NCBI RefSeq assembly: GCF_958979055.1
Contig: NC_084887.1
Span: forward strand, 39,063,120 to 39,127,119
Direction of reading: 5' to 3'
DNA: 64,000 bases
Source of the DNA: Alnus glutinosa
Taxonomy: Eukaryota > Streptophyta > Magnoliopsida > Fagales > Betulaceae
The translations under genes and the position numbers were made by a program. The first letter of the stretch is position 1; the number at the start of each line of letters is the position of its first letter. The notes under the pieces were generated by a model that was not told where the DNA came from, searched no databases, and worked only from the letters and a program-made list of their open reading frames with translations. This document shows positions 1 through 12,800 of the stretch, one piece after another.

Positions 1-339
1 TTGCAATTCTAACAACTAATTACAAGACTCCAGTGACCAGTCCATTCTGTTAAGGGTCGACGTTTTTGCAAAACAAGTACACAACCTCACGCGTAAAAAA
101 TGGGCCCCAAAAGATGAAAGATACAAAGTGGGCTGAGTTCAGGTCAAATACCTTCGAGCCTCGCTTAACGCATTCACATTGACAAGCCCAACACTTATTC
201 ATTTTGGGGCAAGTCGGCTCCACATTGATCTTTCAAAGCAATCCACGTGCAACCTTATTTGTAGTCATTGACCACATCAACGCAGTCAGTGCACTCTTAT
301 TTGTTAAAGAATTATAAGACTGAATAATGCTAGCTACAT

Positions 340-516
340 GCAGGGGTGGAACTAAAATTTAAGGAGATGGGAGACAAAACTAAGAAATTAAAATTTTTAT
401 GGGTAAAAATTAATTTTGGAGGGGTCCATTTCATAAAATGAAAGAAAATTTTTCAAAAAATTTTAGATTTTGGAAGGGCTCGAGATCCTTCAAGGTTAAG
501 GGTGATTTTGCCCTCG
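340..516. mobile_element. hAT-like MITE (candidate)
   Basis: The sequence begins GCAGGGGTGGAACTA, a typical hAT-like terminus, and is flanked by GCTACAT at 333-339 and 517-523, a 7-bp match (7 of 8 if extended one base left). The right terminus, ending GCCCTCG, matches the left one only weakly, so the element is old or its right end is wrongly placed. It is AT-rich inside and has no coding capacity. The rest of 1-974 holds nothing I recognise apart from an A-rich tract near 852-880. Confidence 0.45.
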
Positions 517-974
517 GCTACATATTACACTTCTATTTTACTGAATTGAGGTGGTCAATAGTACTCATTAACTCTTTATTTATTTATTACGAATGGCTAA
601 TTTAAGAGTTAGCCCAGTAGAATGATGGCATATAGTAGGGTGGATTACTGATCAGTTTTATTTGTTATCTTGCTCTGAAAACAAAAAAATATATGTAAAT
701 ATTGCGTAAACAATGCCATTGGTGGCAAATGACACTATTTCTATATACTATTTTCTACGAAATCAGCTCAAACTCAAAACTAAGAAATGGACAACTATGC
801 GTTACCATAATGCTATAAACACAAATTACCGTACGTAACATACACACCAAAGAAAAAGAAAAAAAAAAAAAAAAAAAGAGAGGGAAAAACCCAATTAAAA
901 TAACCTGAAACAGAATGAACAGGTCCACTCCGGCCTCAAACGCTTCAATTAGTATAGAAGGTTAAGGGCTGGGT

Positions 975-1754
975 TCAGAAGAAATAAGATGAAGAGCCCA
1001 AATCAAAACCCTCAGGCACCGTATCCGAAACTGGGGGCATCCTGCTAAATAGTGGGCTATGCATGTACTCCATTGAGTCCAACCCCATCATCGATATCCC
1101 CATTGAGTCGAACCCCGTTGTTACCGTGGTCTGCTCCGAGTACCCCATCAGATCATGACCACAATCCGGCACGCTCATATTTGAGCCAAGGTATCCAGAA
1201 ATGTCAGAGGGAAAAGGAGGGAGCTCAGTGTGATTATTATGGGTTGAATGGTTGCCGGATACGGCAGTACCATAGTTGTCAATGGCGGGTTCTTGATGAC
1301 AAGAGCTGGAAGCAGAAGCCCAGAGCTGGTGGTCTCCAATATCTGACATTGCCGGAAAACCGCATGAATCCATACTTGAAAGGGGTTGGGGTGTGGGAGT
1401 GGGAGTGGGAGTGGGAGGGACAAAGAGGGACGAGAAGTTTTGTTGGGTTTCATCAGGAGAGATAATAGAGGTGACAGAAGAGGCAGGTGGCATGTCCGAG
1501 TACACGAAGTTGGTGCGAGCACGTGGGCCTCGCATGGAGCGGGCGGCTCTGTCATAGGCCAAGGCAGCTTCCTCGGCGGTGTCGAAGGTGCCCAGCCAAT
1601 GCCTTTCTTTCGTGGAAGGGTCTCTAATCTCGGCCGCATATCTTCCCCATGGCCTTCTTCGAACACCCAGAAATCTCACTGTCGACGTTTCTAGCGTTTG
1701 CGTTTGCGTTTGCGTTTGCATCTTTTTGCTCTTTGGCGCCGTAGATGGGTTCAT
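975..1754 (-). CDS. LEP: AP2/ERF transcription factor, LEAFY PETIOLE type (group VIII ERF)
   Basis: This is a single-exon gene for a 259-residue nuclear DNA-binding protein. The AP2/ERF domain lies at about residues 27-84, with the diagnostic stretches [39 protein letters not shown] and RARTNFVY. Flanking sequence points to LEP rather than a generic ERF: the block [18 protein letters not shown] follows the domain, and the C-terminal motif [13 protein letters not shown] is shared with Arabidopsis LEP, a relative of DRN, DRNL and PUCHI. Known family role (not shown here): leaf-blade and meristem development, with GCC-box binding. Two low-complexity tracts are coded by nucleotide microsatellites: (QT)4 near the N-terminus and (PT)5 after the domain. 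The ATG at 1754 gives a short Lys/Ser-rich lead-in as in LEP. More than 5 kb of gene-free DNA lies upstream; a TATTTAA stretch near 1878-1884 could be the TATA element. Confidence 0.92.
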   Translation of the reverse strand: MNPSTAPKSKKMQTQTQTQTLETSTVRFLGVRRRPWGRYAAEIRDPSTKERHWLGTFDTAEEAALAYDRAARSMRGPRARTNFVYSDMPPASSVTSIISPDETQQNFSSLFVPPTPTPTPTPQPLSSMDSCGFPAMSDIGDHQLWASASSSCHQEPAIDNYGTAVSGNHSTHNNHTELPPFPSDISGYLGSNMSVPDCGHDLMGYSEQTTVTTGFDSMGISMMGLDSMEYMHSPLFSRMPPVSDTVPEGFDLGSSSYFF

Positions 1755-2811
1755 GTCTTAATTTCTTTGTGAAACAATAGTCCTACGGCCTATAGTACTA
1801 TCTCTCTTCTCTTTGTGTTCCGAGTGCAGCCTGTGATTGTTTCGGAGGCCTTGTCTGGGGTTGCTCTGTACTGTCGTTTAAATAAGAGTTCTGATCATGA
1901 GCTTCTCAATCATACCCAGACCTTCTTTCACAGTGAATGCCTTTATTAATTTAATTTGGATTATTAAATGTTCACTTTTTTAAGCCGGTTAAAAAAAAGG
2001 GGGAAGAAACAAATTTTCGTGGTTGTGACCAAGTAGTAGCTAGTGTCGATCTCTTTTCTACGACAATTAATGGAATTATAAGAAGATGGGAGAGGCAATT
2101 ATTTGTGAATTAAGTAGCTGCCAAGTAATTACCGTGCATGGCCAAAGAGGAACTAGCTAGCTAGCTAGCTAGGTTCAAATGCAATCCAGAACAACAACCA
2201 GTAGAATCCATGCAATATAATATTGCACCACCATGGTGCATTTGTATTGTCGTTAATTAATTGTTGAGTACATTTCACAAAGGAATAAGATTCAAGATCC
2301 CTGCTCCTAAAAAATAGAATATTATTGTAGTGCCGGACACAGATTAATTAAATGCTAATATTTACAAAATTTAAAATGAACAAGAATTTTTAACCCAATT
2401 CATGTCACTCAAATTCTTCACAACATATATATATATATATACACACACATAAGCGTAAAATTTATAATTCCTAGAAATAACCACTTTGAATGTTAGTTGT
2501 AATCTTTGGAACAATTGAAAATCCTACTATAAACGTTTGATGACGTAGTGTATTATATGTCAAAAGGTACATCCTACACCTTTAAAGAGTATGTCAAATT
2601 GTATGTTGAATGTTCACGTAGCTCTAAATAGTACACGAACGTTCAAACCTCGATACTATATATATTTGTAAAAAAGAAATAGAATTTTTTTATTAGAATT
2701 AATATATATGTTATAAATGTGAGTAATTAATATAACATAGTTGAACTCAAATTAACCTTACAGTTTTACACTTATAAGTTGATTGAAATACCAATATATT
2801 ATACTAGATTT

Positions 2812-2813
<2 letters not shown>

Positions 2814-2849
<36 letters not shown>
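2814..2849. repeat. (TA)n microsatellite
   Basis: About 18 uninterrupted TA dinucleotides. Confidence 0.95.
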
Positions 2850-2851
<2 letters not shown>

Positions 2852-4127
2852 TCATTGAAATCTCATCATGTTTTTGCACGGTACTATGAATATTAATTTG
2901 GACCCAATATTACGTACATACCATACTGTACGTGGTCCCATTTATTCTCAAGCATGCAAAGATGGTCATTAATAATTTGTTCATCCTGTTCCTGCCACTT
3001 TTCTTTAATCTGATTAAATCACACGCATGCATGGTGAAAAAAAATAAATAAATAAAAGGTAAGAAGAAATGAAGTTGAATATTATTTGTTGAATAATGCT
3101 TGGCCCCCACAACAACATCCTGATTCCAGTACTATTGGATGGAAAGTTGGGACTTTTAACAAGTATAAATATTGGAGATTAATGAAGTTAATTAAGCAAT
3201 ATATATGGGTCCCCCGGCCCGTGGAAGCAAGTTTTCTTCCTATATGATCATGGTATCGATCCAATCTTTTCTCTTATATATTGCATGCCAATTAAGCATG
3301 AAATCCTTAAAATTAAGATGTCCGATTTTTATTGAAATTCAAACAGTCTCTCAGGCAGCCTAGAGTATATATATATATATATATACGTGCTGATCCCTCT
3401 TTTAGACGGTCGAAATTTGGACCATTTAATTTTAGGGGATCGGATCCTGTTTCATAAAAATGTCCCTAGCTCGCCAACATGCACCTGGCCTTTCAGCCTA
3501 GACTCTGAGGCCTAGCCAAATTAAAGTAATCACAATAGCAACCAATTAAATATTGATTAAAAAAAAAAAGGAAAAGGGGAAAGAAATTAATGAGTTTCAA
3601 ATGATGGAGAAGATGTGTAATAGAACAGAAAGATAAGTGGGTTGGCATGATTAGAGATGTTTTGCATGTTCTCTTAGATAGTAGATACCCGGCCTGCATG
3701 TTTCATGATTATTCTTCAATCAAGGCTTCTTTAGTGCAATTAATTACTATTTTCCATGAATTTCGAGTTCTGAACGCGCTACACTCCAAAGTAGTTACAT
3801 GTGATCCTTTTTCTTTTTTTAAAAAAATAAAAATAAAAGTACTTAATTATGAAGAGTGTGCATGAACGGGGAGAATTGAAGCTTATAATGATGGACCCTA
3901 GCTAGGTACACGCGATCTAATAAAGAAATTAAATCTCCTTTGTTGGTCTCATCCAAAACCACAAAACCGCCATAAAATGTAAGACTAAACTACTGCACAT
4001 TCCCGGCCATTATCATTAATGCGGACGCCAGGACCTCTCCCATGCCTCTCAGATAATCAGGCCCCATCATACACATATAATTACATCAAACCATACCCCC
4101 CCCCACCTTTTTTTTTTATTTTTATTT

Positions 4128-4167
<40 letters not shown>

Positions 4168-5809
4168 AAAGAAAGAAAAGAAAGAAAACGGGTGTGAATG
4201 ACAATGCTTATAAAATACACGGTGAAAAACAGCCCATTTTGTTACTTTTAGTCCGCGCGAAAGTTGGTATATTTAGAAGTCTTCAAAGCAATCAACTTCT
4301 TAACTAGGAGCATCTACTTATGAATGTAAGAAATGAGGGGGGCCGGGCGCACGGCCAATTAGTAAATAAATAAATTATAACTTTATTAATAGCTAAAATA
4401 GTCAACAGAGAACCTCCTTCAAAGATGAGTACTGAAGAACATTCATTCATGAAGATTGCCAATTAGATTGCTAGGAGATCAGCTGCCTAAGCCTCCCCAA
4501 TAGAAGCTTTGACTGGGGGGAGCCGCTTGGAGGAGGCTGGAATGATATTTCCCTAATGGTCACTTAATTTTGATGTATGAATATTAACTATTCTTTTATT
4601 TTCAAGTTAAAGATATTAACAAACAACGTACCCAAAACATAAATCACTCATTAGAACGTAAAAACTGTTTTCATATTTATGTCACATGAGAACTTTTTTT
4701 TCTTCTTCTTCAGAACACAATAACAAACGCGCCCAATAGTTTTTTTCCCTCCACATGAAAAGCTGCAGATAGATGGCTCAATGAATGTCATCATTGTTGC
4801 ATATAAATAGATTGCTCATCTTAGAATTTAACCGCACGAACCCCATTATAACATAGATGAGATCGATCTTCTGTTACAAATGTTAACATTATTTGTTTAC
4901 TTTAACTACTAAATTTGCACATCAAATCCTCTCTCCCGCGGCCTGTCAATTAAGAATATTGAAACAATATGATGAAGGCCATGATTAGGGCAATATCTCC
5001 TTAGATATCCCACATGCCATAGATAAATATTCCAATACATCTTGTCATATAATACCCATTTCAATGATGATATTGATCATCGATCGATCTGTTTAGCCAT
5101 TTAGATTTAATTCCCCCTCTGATCGAAGTTATTGTATTTTCATCGCCTCTCTTACATAAATATATATATATATATATATCCATTTATTATTTAATGGTCT
5201 AAATTAGTCAAGAACTTGAATAGAGGCTGAGAGATTGTGGTGATCATCAGTGGAGCTTGTTTTGGAGTCGAACTCTTTTAGCTTTTAGCAAGGATGATCA
5301 TGTATATAAAATTGGCATCATGTTAATTAGTCGGAAAAGTTTAGAGGAGGTGATTATTGAAGGGCTTTATATACAATTATTTCACCTATTTATATGGACT
5401 TTTGTTAGGTGAGGTGTTTGAGGAATATCATTGCTCAGCCATGTGCATCCAATTTGAACAAGAAAACCAATGATAGCTAGGTTCCACAGCCTTTTCATCT
5501 TTTTTTCAAACCCAAAAGGCTTCTTTTTCTACCCGTTTCTCTTGATTGGGCATTATTTTTTTATTGTTGTCCTTTTTATTTTTATTTTTTCATTTAAAAG
5601 GGAAGGTTGAGGCATGCATCCCCTTTTCCAATGGGGTATATGTTTTGGTTTTGTAAGAACGTCGACACAAATTGATATTGATGTGACAACTTAATTATAG
5701 CTAAAAGTGTGAAATGGACTATTTAAGAGCTAAATTTGACACGACATTATTCACATTGACTATTACTAGAATTTCTAAGGGTTTTACACTTAATTAATAG
5801 TACATATAT

Positions 5810-6075
5810 CAATGCTCGTTTTCAATTACAAATGTGTGGACAATTTTTAACACAACATGTAAATTCGACATAAAATTAACGAATTAAGATTAACTTATAT
5901 AATTTTATATTCATGTCTCGATAGGACTCAAACTTAATATGCGATATTAGGAATGACAAATTTTAATATGACTTGTGAACCTAATATAAATCCAACATAA
6001 AATTAACAAATTAAAATTTATTTATATAATCTTATACTAATATCTCAACACAACACGACTCAAATTCAGCACATC
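5810..6075. repeat. Degenerate dispersed AT-rich repeat
   Basis: This contains two related blocks (around 5870-5945 and 5995-6070) with the pattern 'acataaaattaac..att-aga-tt-tataat-ttata' followed by a 'ctc-aca-ac-cgac' stretch. Related sequence occurs near 8180-8260 and 22185-22320. The family is not identified. There are no clear ends or TSDs. Confidence 0.35.
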
Positions 6076-6982
6076 TAACACAAATTTCCTTCTCAAAATT
6101 TGTGAGGAGAAATATAAAGAAGTTCAAACATATGAATCATGATAGGTAGCCACGTGGTTGCAACCCATAGCCATGGGTTTCTTGAAGAAAACAAATGCAA
6201 GCACAAGGCAATAGTCACTTATGGAGGAAAATAGATAGACCTTGCTAGTGGCCTTAGACCAACTGCCCCACGATATGGTCCACTCTCTTTCAATTCCCCA
6301 TACAAAAAGGTAATTGTATGGTAAGTGGGTTACCTTATGGTAATATAATACTACTAATAATAAGTGTTGTATCATGTATGCACGATTTCTCTTTGGCTAT
6401 TTGGTCAAGGTTACATGGTGTCATCCTGTACATGTTGGACTTGCAAGATTGGGGTTTCTAAGTCATTCTTTTTTCTTTTTTTCTTTTTATAATTGAATAA
6501 GAAAAAGAATTACGAAAAAATGATCATTCCCACTTCTGATCCAAAAAGAAAAATAATAAAAAGGATTATATACTCATTGGAGTCTTGCTTCAAAGATCTC
6601 AAGTGTAGAAGCTCAATTTGCAAAACTTCATGTTGGAAACCAAAAAGGAGTTTTTTTTTTTTAATAAGAAAGGCAATAGCACTTGATCTTTTATTACTAC
6701 AAGAAATAGAAGAAAAAAAAAAAAGAAATTCGGAAATTGAGGAATATTGTTCATGCTTTTCATGGAGGGGCGTAGTATTGTGTAGATAAGAATTCTGATG
6801 CACCCAAGCACAAAAGGTCGGAAAGCTAAGCTAGCAAGACTAGAAAGGGACAAACTCTTATTTTTTATTATTACAACGTTATGCACACCCAGGTTGATCA
6901 AAGTTCCATTGGGATTTGGATTTCTGGGGTTTCAAAGTTGAAACCATTCCTTTGTCTTAGCTTTGTCAGATATATAATTGAG

Positions 6983-8033
6983 AATTAATCGAGCTTCGGG
7001 ATGTAGCTAAGGATTTTCTTAGCTTTAAAGTTGGGAAATGTCATGATATATCTCTCTGGTTTGATGCTTGGCACCCGGCTGGTAGACTTGTTGATATTTA
7101 TGAATTTCGGATAGTTTATGATTCCGGGATTGGCAATGATGCTAAGCTGTCTACTGTTCTAAAAAATGGAAATTGGATTTTGCCCCCTGCTCGTTCGGAA
7201 GCTTTGGTTCATATTCAGAGTCAACTTCCAGATATTGCCATTGGTGAAGCTGATATTCCTATGTGGAAATCTAGAAGGGGAACCTACTCATGTTCGGAGA
7301 CTTGGAATTCTCTTCGGACTAAAGCCCATGAGGTTCCTTGGTGGCAGGTTGTGTGGTTTCCGTTGGCCATTCCTCAACATGCTTTTATGTTATAACTTGT
7401 TTGTAGGAATGCTCTTACTACCAAAGAACGTATGTGTGGCTGAGGAATTACTGGAAATCCTTTATGTCGGTTCTGTTATGAGTGCTTGGAATCGATTGAT
7501 CATTTGTTCTTCCAATATAGTTTCTGTAGAAGAGTTTGGCGTCATTTGATGGATGCTTGTTGTGTTTTTAACCCTTGTGTGTACTGGGATGATATTTTGG
7601 TCTGGAGCTGCAATTTGAAGGGTAAAAGTCTGCAAAATATACTCTGTAAACTTTGTTTGGCAGCAGCTATATACCATTTATGGAAGTTGAGGAATGACCT
7701 TTGTTATGGTAATACTCATTTGACTGAAGAAGCTCTTGTTGCTCGGATTAAAGGGGATGTTAGAACTCGGGTCTTATCTAGTAGGAAGCTGAAGAATCTC
7801 TCGGGTAGCCTATCACATCAGTGGTGTTTGTAAAAATGTTGTTTTGGTTCTGGTTTTAGTTGTTCTGTGGGTTTTGGCTATGCAGCATTTTGTTTGGTCG
7901 CTAGTTTGATGCGTAGAGAGTTTGTTCTCTTGTTTGTAAGGTGTATTCAGTGTTTACTGGAGTGTCGTTTTCTGTTGTGTTTGGTTTATAAAGGCATTGA
8001 TTCGTCCAAAAAAAACAAAAAAAATAATTAATC
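6983..8033 (+). mobile_element. 5'-truncated LINE (zf-RVT/C-terminal ORF2 part) with poly(A) and short TSD
   Basis: Positions 6991-8025 translate to the C-terminal part of a plant L1-type ORF2. The lead-in FLSFKVGNCHDISLWFDAWH is followed by the reverse-transcriptase zinc-binding region (CRFCYECLESIDHLFF, RRVWRHL). The usual final Cys of the zinc-binding module is Tyr here (FFQYSF). Frame 1 is interrupted by in-frame stops at 7393-7395 (TAA) and near 7441 (TGA), so it is dead. It ends in a 3' UTR and the A-rich tail TCCAAAAAAAACAAAAAAAAT. AATTAATC is present at 6983-6990 and again at 8026-8033, an 8-bp candidate TSD that fits a 5'-truncated insertion. Confidence 0.8.
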
Positions 8034-9865
8034 TTGTCTTCTCTGATGAGTGTCTAAATGCACTCTACTCGGTAAATGCTTTTCATCAAGAGAATGAGGT
8101 CGGTAATTTTATACACGATCCGTAAATTCAAGACAAAAATACAATTTGCAATGAACGGGTTATAATTGAAGGGTCTAACTTCCATTTAATTAAATAAATC
8201 GAATCAAGATTAACCTATATAATTTTATATTTATCCCTCCGTATAATAAAAATCCAAATATTTGTCAAAATTGAAAATTGAATGGCACTAGAAGACATAA
8301 TTAGGAAGAAGGTATTTCTCGGGGACACAACCTGAAACTATATATGTGGGATTTCTTCAAACTTTTTATTTTATTTTATTTTATTTATTTTCCCTGTCGG
8401 AGGGTTATCAATCATGAAACCCCCTTTTTCTTAACGTGCAAGCAAAGTGGGCAGCATTTTTGGGTTGCATTCCATGTGTGGAAGGCCATGTAAGCAAGAC
8501 CCAGTTCATTCTAAGTCAGCACCGGCACTGATTAATAAACTATATGTTGGATTAAAGAATACATGTGAAACAAAGTAGACCCATTGGATTCTCAATCCGA
8601 AGTCAATCTTTTGGCGGAGGTGGAGCCCTGCCTCAAATTGATAAAAAGATGCCTCTTACCACAGTCCAAGTGTTAACCAAAATATGTCAAATTGGCTTCC
8701 AATAGTTTTCATTTCTTAGAGAGAAATACCATATATCCACCTCAATTTTACCTCACTTTGTTCATATAATATTGTCAATCAATCTCTGGATTAACCATTA
8801 ATTATTAAAAGACTCAGTGAAGAGTGAGAGAGATCAAGAGTGAATTTGAAAGAATTCTTTAAACTTGAAAGAGTTCTTTATCTAACCAAACTTCTTAGAT
8901 CGTAAGAATCTCTAACTCAGTTTATTAAATAGATATATGTTGTGAGACACTTTTAATAGAGCATGCGAGAGAAATCATATGTTTTGACGACGTGTCAATT
9001 TAATAGACTAAATTGAAGAAATTTCATTCGTTTTCATCTGCTGCTGCTGATAAAAAAAATAAAAATTAGGATTCGTACTAGTATTATTATGATAAGTTGC
9101 ATAAGAACAGTAGTAATAACAATTTTTGTGCTCATATTGGTGAAAGCTTTAGATCCCAAGTGCTTGAGATTTGCTATGAGAATCTGTTTGCCAGTTAGCT
9201 GGATTTTGTTAGATACTCTTCCTCAAATGTTCCCCCTTCTCCCCAAAAAGCGCTATAACTTGAACGGGATGGGATTACTGTTGTTTTTGGGAATGTGGCC
9301 TAAGTTATGCTTTTTCCGCGAATCTTGTAGGACTTTGTCTGCCATTTCCTTTCTTCAGCAAATGAATTTTACTGGGTTTCTGTGTATAATCTACACCATG
9401 TTATAGCTTTTCCAGATATTCCTCTTGCATGTTCTTTCAAGTATGGCCCTTAAGGTCCCAAGCAGAGGAGATATTCATAGACTGAAACCAAGCAATTAAT
9501 GCCACATATCTTTTATCTTTAGACCCTTTTTTCATAGAGTGAGACAAGTTCAATCTCAAGGATGTAAATCAGGAATATTGGAATGTGGTACAAACCTCAG
9601 ATCGAGGGAATGAGAATTCGAAACTTCTACCATCATAGCTAGATTAGATAATTTTGGAACCAAGAAACAATATTTAAAATTTTAAGACAATTAATGGAGA
9701 TGAAATGAAGATGGTTTCACTAAACAGTCCATGGCTCACAGTTTGGTCTATCTCCGGTTTGAAGGAGCTGCTGGACGTAGCTAATTAATTCGTTACAGCA
9801 ACGTACCACAATTGACTCATTACAGGAACCTACTGCAAGATGTAGAAACGTACTCACTACTCATG
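8034..9865. other. Gene-free region between LINE and Nudix gene
   Basis: Nothing is firmly supported. A stretch at about 8180-8260 belongs to the dispersed AT-rich repeat also seen near 6000 and 22200. An open frame of about 105 codons at 9089-9406 starts within AT-rich DNA and matches no family I recognise; reading shifts between frames give plausible hydrophobic words, so it could be a decayed exon. Confidence 0.5.
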
Positions 9866-12800
9866 TCAAAGGCAACCTCTCGAGAGGCATATGCCAAGAG
9901 GGTATGGGCTGATAGGACTCATGCAATGGTGTTGACCATTAGTAGGCTTTGCACAGCAGTTTGATGTCATAATTTGACAATCTGCCACAACATCTGGCAC
10001 TGCTTTACATTTTGATGTCATAATTTGACAATCTGCCACAACACCTGGCACTGGCGTGGAAGGAGACTTCTCTTCTTCTGCCATAACTCTAAGAAACTCC
10101 TTCAGAGCCATACGCATCCATTCGTACCGGCAGAGTCTAAATGCGTCTTCAATTTTTAGCTATAGAAACAAACAAATATCTCAATAGAGTTAAATTCTGT
10201 TTTGGCAATATTATCACGTTTGATCAAAACATTGTTATCTAATGTCAGAAATTGTAAAAGTTCGATCCTGTGGTTACCCATTTCCTATAGCGATTATTCT
10301 GCTCTGGCCAGGTCTCAAGCTCCTCAGTGACCTCTAATGCAAACATGTACCCTTTGCAGCCTCCTTTCAGGCTGCAAATGTCCTGTTTGCTTTTGCTTCT
10401 GAACTCCCAGATTCCGAGGAGATTTTCCTAAACAAAGAGAGTCAAATGATGTATTAAGTAAGCACTATATCTCTCCATAGCATGGAATATGACAAGCAAT
10501 TCATAAATGCCAGCTTTAAGAGAAGATAATATTGAGAAAATGCCTAGTTTCTTTACTTTTGATTGTCAGTCTCAACACATGAACTTGGCACATGCATCAA
10601 GCATCCGCTACTATCTCATGTTCTTATCAACAAGAAACATAATACAACGGGTTACTGGTATATAGTTGGAAACTCATATGGTTGTATTTCCGAACATGCA
10701 TGGAAGAAATTAGTTTGATAACAGCAGCAGCAATGGTGACAAAAAGTAATTGAAGCAGGCATTAACTAAGAGATGGCATCAAATGCCTTCAGATCTTAGT
10801 TTGTGGATTTAACCAAGGATACCATCTATACCAAAGGAGTAGTGTAAATTTGCAAATTACTGAAGCCTTAAATAATGTATGCATTACAGCCTGGTATTAT
10901 CCAGAAATATTGGCAGAACAACAGCTAATCTCATTTATAATGAATTCGTGAGCCTAAGCACCTTTCAAAATTGAGGTGCGTGGACCACAAATGTAAATTC
11001 CGATCAATACATATGTGCAAATCTTTAGTGCATTTAAAAGAAATTTCCCATTAGAAAGAGCACCTTAGAAGACTGCTGATTGTCTGGCATTTTCTTCCAG
11101 AAGATTACTACGCTGTCACTAGATACCATGCTCAATCTCAGACATCATGGAATATAAAGCTTTTTTTTTTAGCAGTGCAGGGATGTAATATTCTACAGCT
11201 TACATAAATGACAGAAGCTATGGCATGTCTATCCAGAACATTCTAGTAAGATAATCTCAAGAATGAAAGGACGTATACAAAACTTTGGCAAATTTATCCA
11301 ATTACCAAATTAAACAATTTCCCCATGATGTTATATTAATGACACACATGAACATGCCATAAAGAGGTAATACTTTAATTAAGGAAACCTACGTTAAGTG
11401 TCCCTTTAACTCCTGCTTCCTCTAGGGCCTCACGAGAAGCAGCTTCTAAAACAGTCTCATCATCCTCCCATCCACCCTGGCAGAACAAAGTGATACTTAC
11501 AAGTATATAAGAAACCACGATTTCTCATGCAGAAACAGTAAAAACAATGGAGAAAGGGAATGTACCTTTGGAAAAACTAGGTCATCACGATTTGGTGATG
11601 AAACCATGAGAACTTCTATACAGTTTTCCTTCTCACTATGATCTTTTTCTTCTTTTGACAGCCTGTAAGGAATACATCTGTTGTATGCATCTTATGAGTA
11701 AGCAGCTGGAAATATACCCTGGTGGTTAAAAGCATTCAGGTAGATTGTACTTCCACATCATGTACGCTTGAACTAAGTGCATAAAATGGTTGAAGAACTT
11801 GGGTTCAAGGAATTTTCTTTGGGAGACTCTGCAAATAATAATAAAAGACTGGATTTCTTGCGTAGGCAGTTGACTCCCGCATGTAACCAAGATTGAAAGC
11901 TAATGCTAGTTCATTCTAAAATGGTTGAAGAACTTGGGTTCAAGGAATTTTCTTTGGGAGACTCAGCAAATAATAATAAAAGACTAGATTTCTTGCGTAG
12001 ACAGTTGACTCCCGCATGGAACCAAAGATTGAAAGCTAATGCTAGTTCATTCTCGTGAAAATTTTTGGCACAAAATCCTTCTATTGAATTGGCACTTGAA
12101 CTACCATGAAAAAGAAATCATTCCATACCGTGTTCTGTTGCACACTTTTAGTCCTAGTCACAAGATAAGTTACCGTCCACACATTACCAACATATAAGCT
12201 GTGACATTTTCAATCTTTAACACAGAAGAGCCATCATATTATCATTAAGACTGTTAAAACTCACCTTATCCGATGTGATTAGTTTGATTAATGAGATGTT
12301 TTACATGTGATAACATGCTGGGATGACCCCTCCTGATATTGTAGAATGTGTTGATATAACATGTTGGAACACCATCTTAACCTTAAGACTGAAGCAAATG
12401 GGTTTGGGCCGAACAATACCATATTAATAATTTATTTTTGTCTGTCACTATTACCCAATAGAAATGGGCTACTTAACCAAGTATTACATTCACACATGAA
12501 TATTCTAGCAATTTTATTTTTTTGTTTGTTTTCTTTAGGTATGGTATATGGGAGTCATTCATGCCTTCTATTGTAACAGTACTGGTTTCTGCAATCATTC
12601 AATTCAAATCTAACAAGGCAGGAGGCCTTCCAGATCCTCATCTCAGCCATCAGTCTTTCTGAACATTGGGAGTTTGGATTGTTGGATTTATTATTCTAAC
12701 ATGGATATGAACAAAATTAGACCCTTCAAGCTACTATAAGAATTTGTTCCAGTCAGAGCATTGAACTGAAAGCTTAAGCCATGGTCAACAATTAGCATTC

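Larger units (their letters stand above)
1755..6990. other. Gene-free region upstream of LEP
   Basis: No coding region is supported here. The region is AT-rich with several (TA)n microsatellites (about 2425-2440, 2814-2849, 3367-3385, 4134-4162, 5159-5180) and a self-complementary (AGCT)n/(CTAG)n run at 2154-2172. A CT/TTTTC-rich polypyrimidine tract lies at 6468-6490. Two loosely repeated, AT-rich blocks sit at about 5860-6075. Part of the region must be the LEP promoter, but I see no motif that delimits it. Confidence 0.6.

Noticed and set aside
1052-1761. Several open frames of 60-163 codons on both strands
   Set aside because: Other-frame shadows of the LEP coding region.
9089-9406. 105-codon plus-strand frame
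   Set aside because: Hydrophobic but without a recognised domain or good start context; plausible words continue in other frames, so at best a decayed exon.
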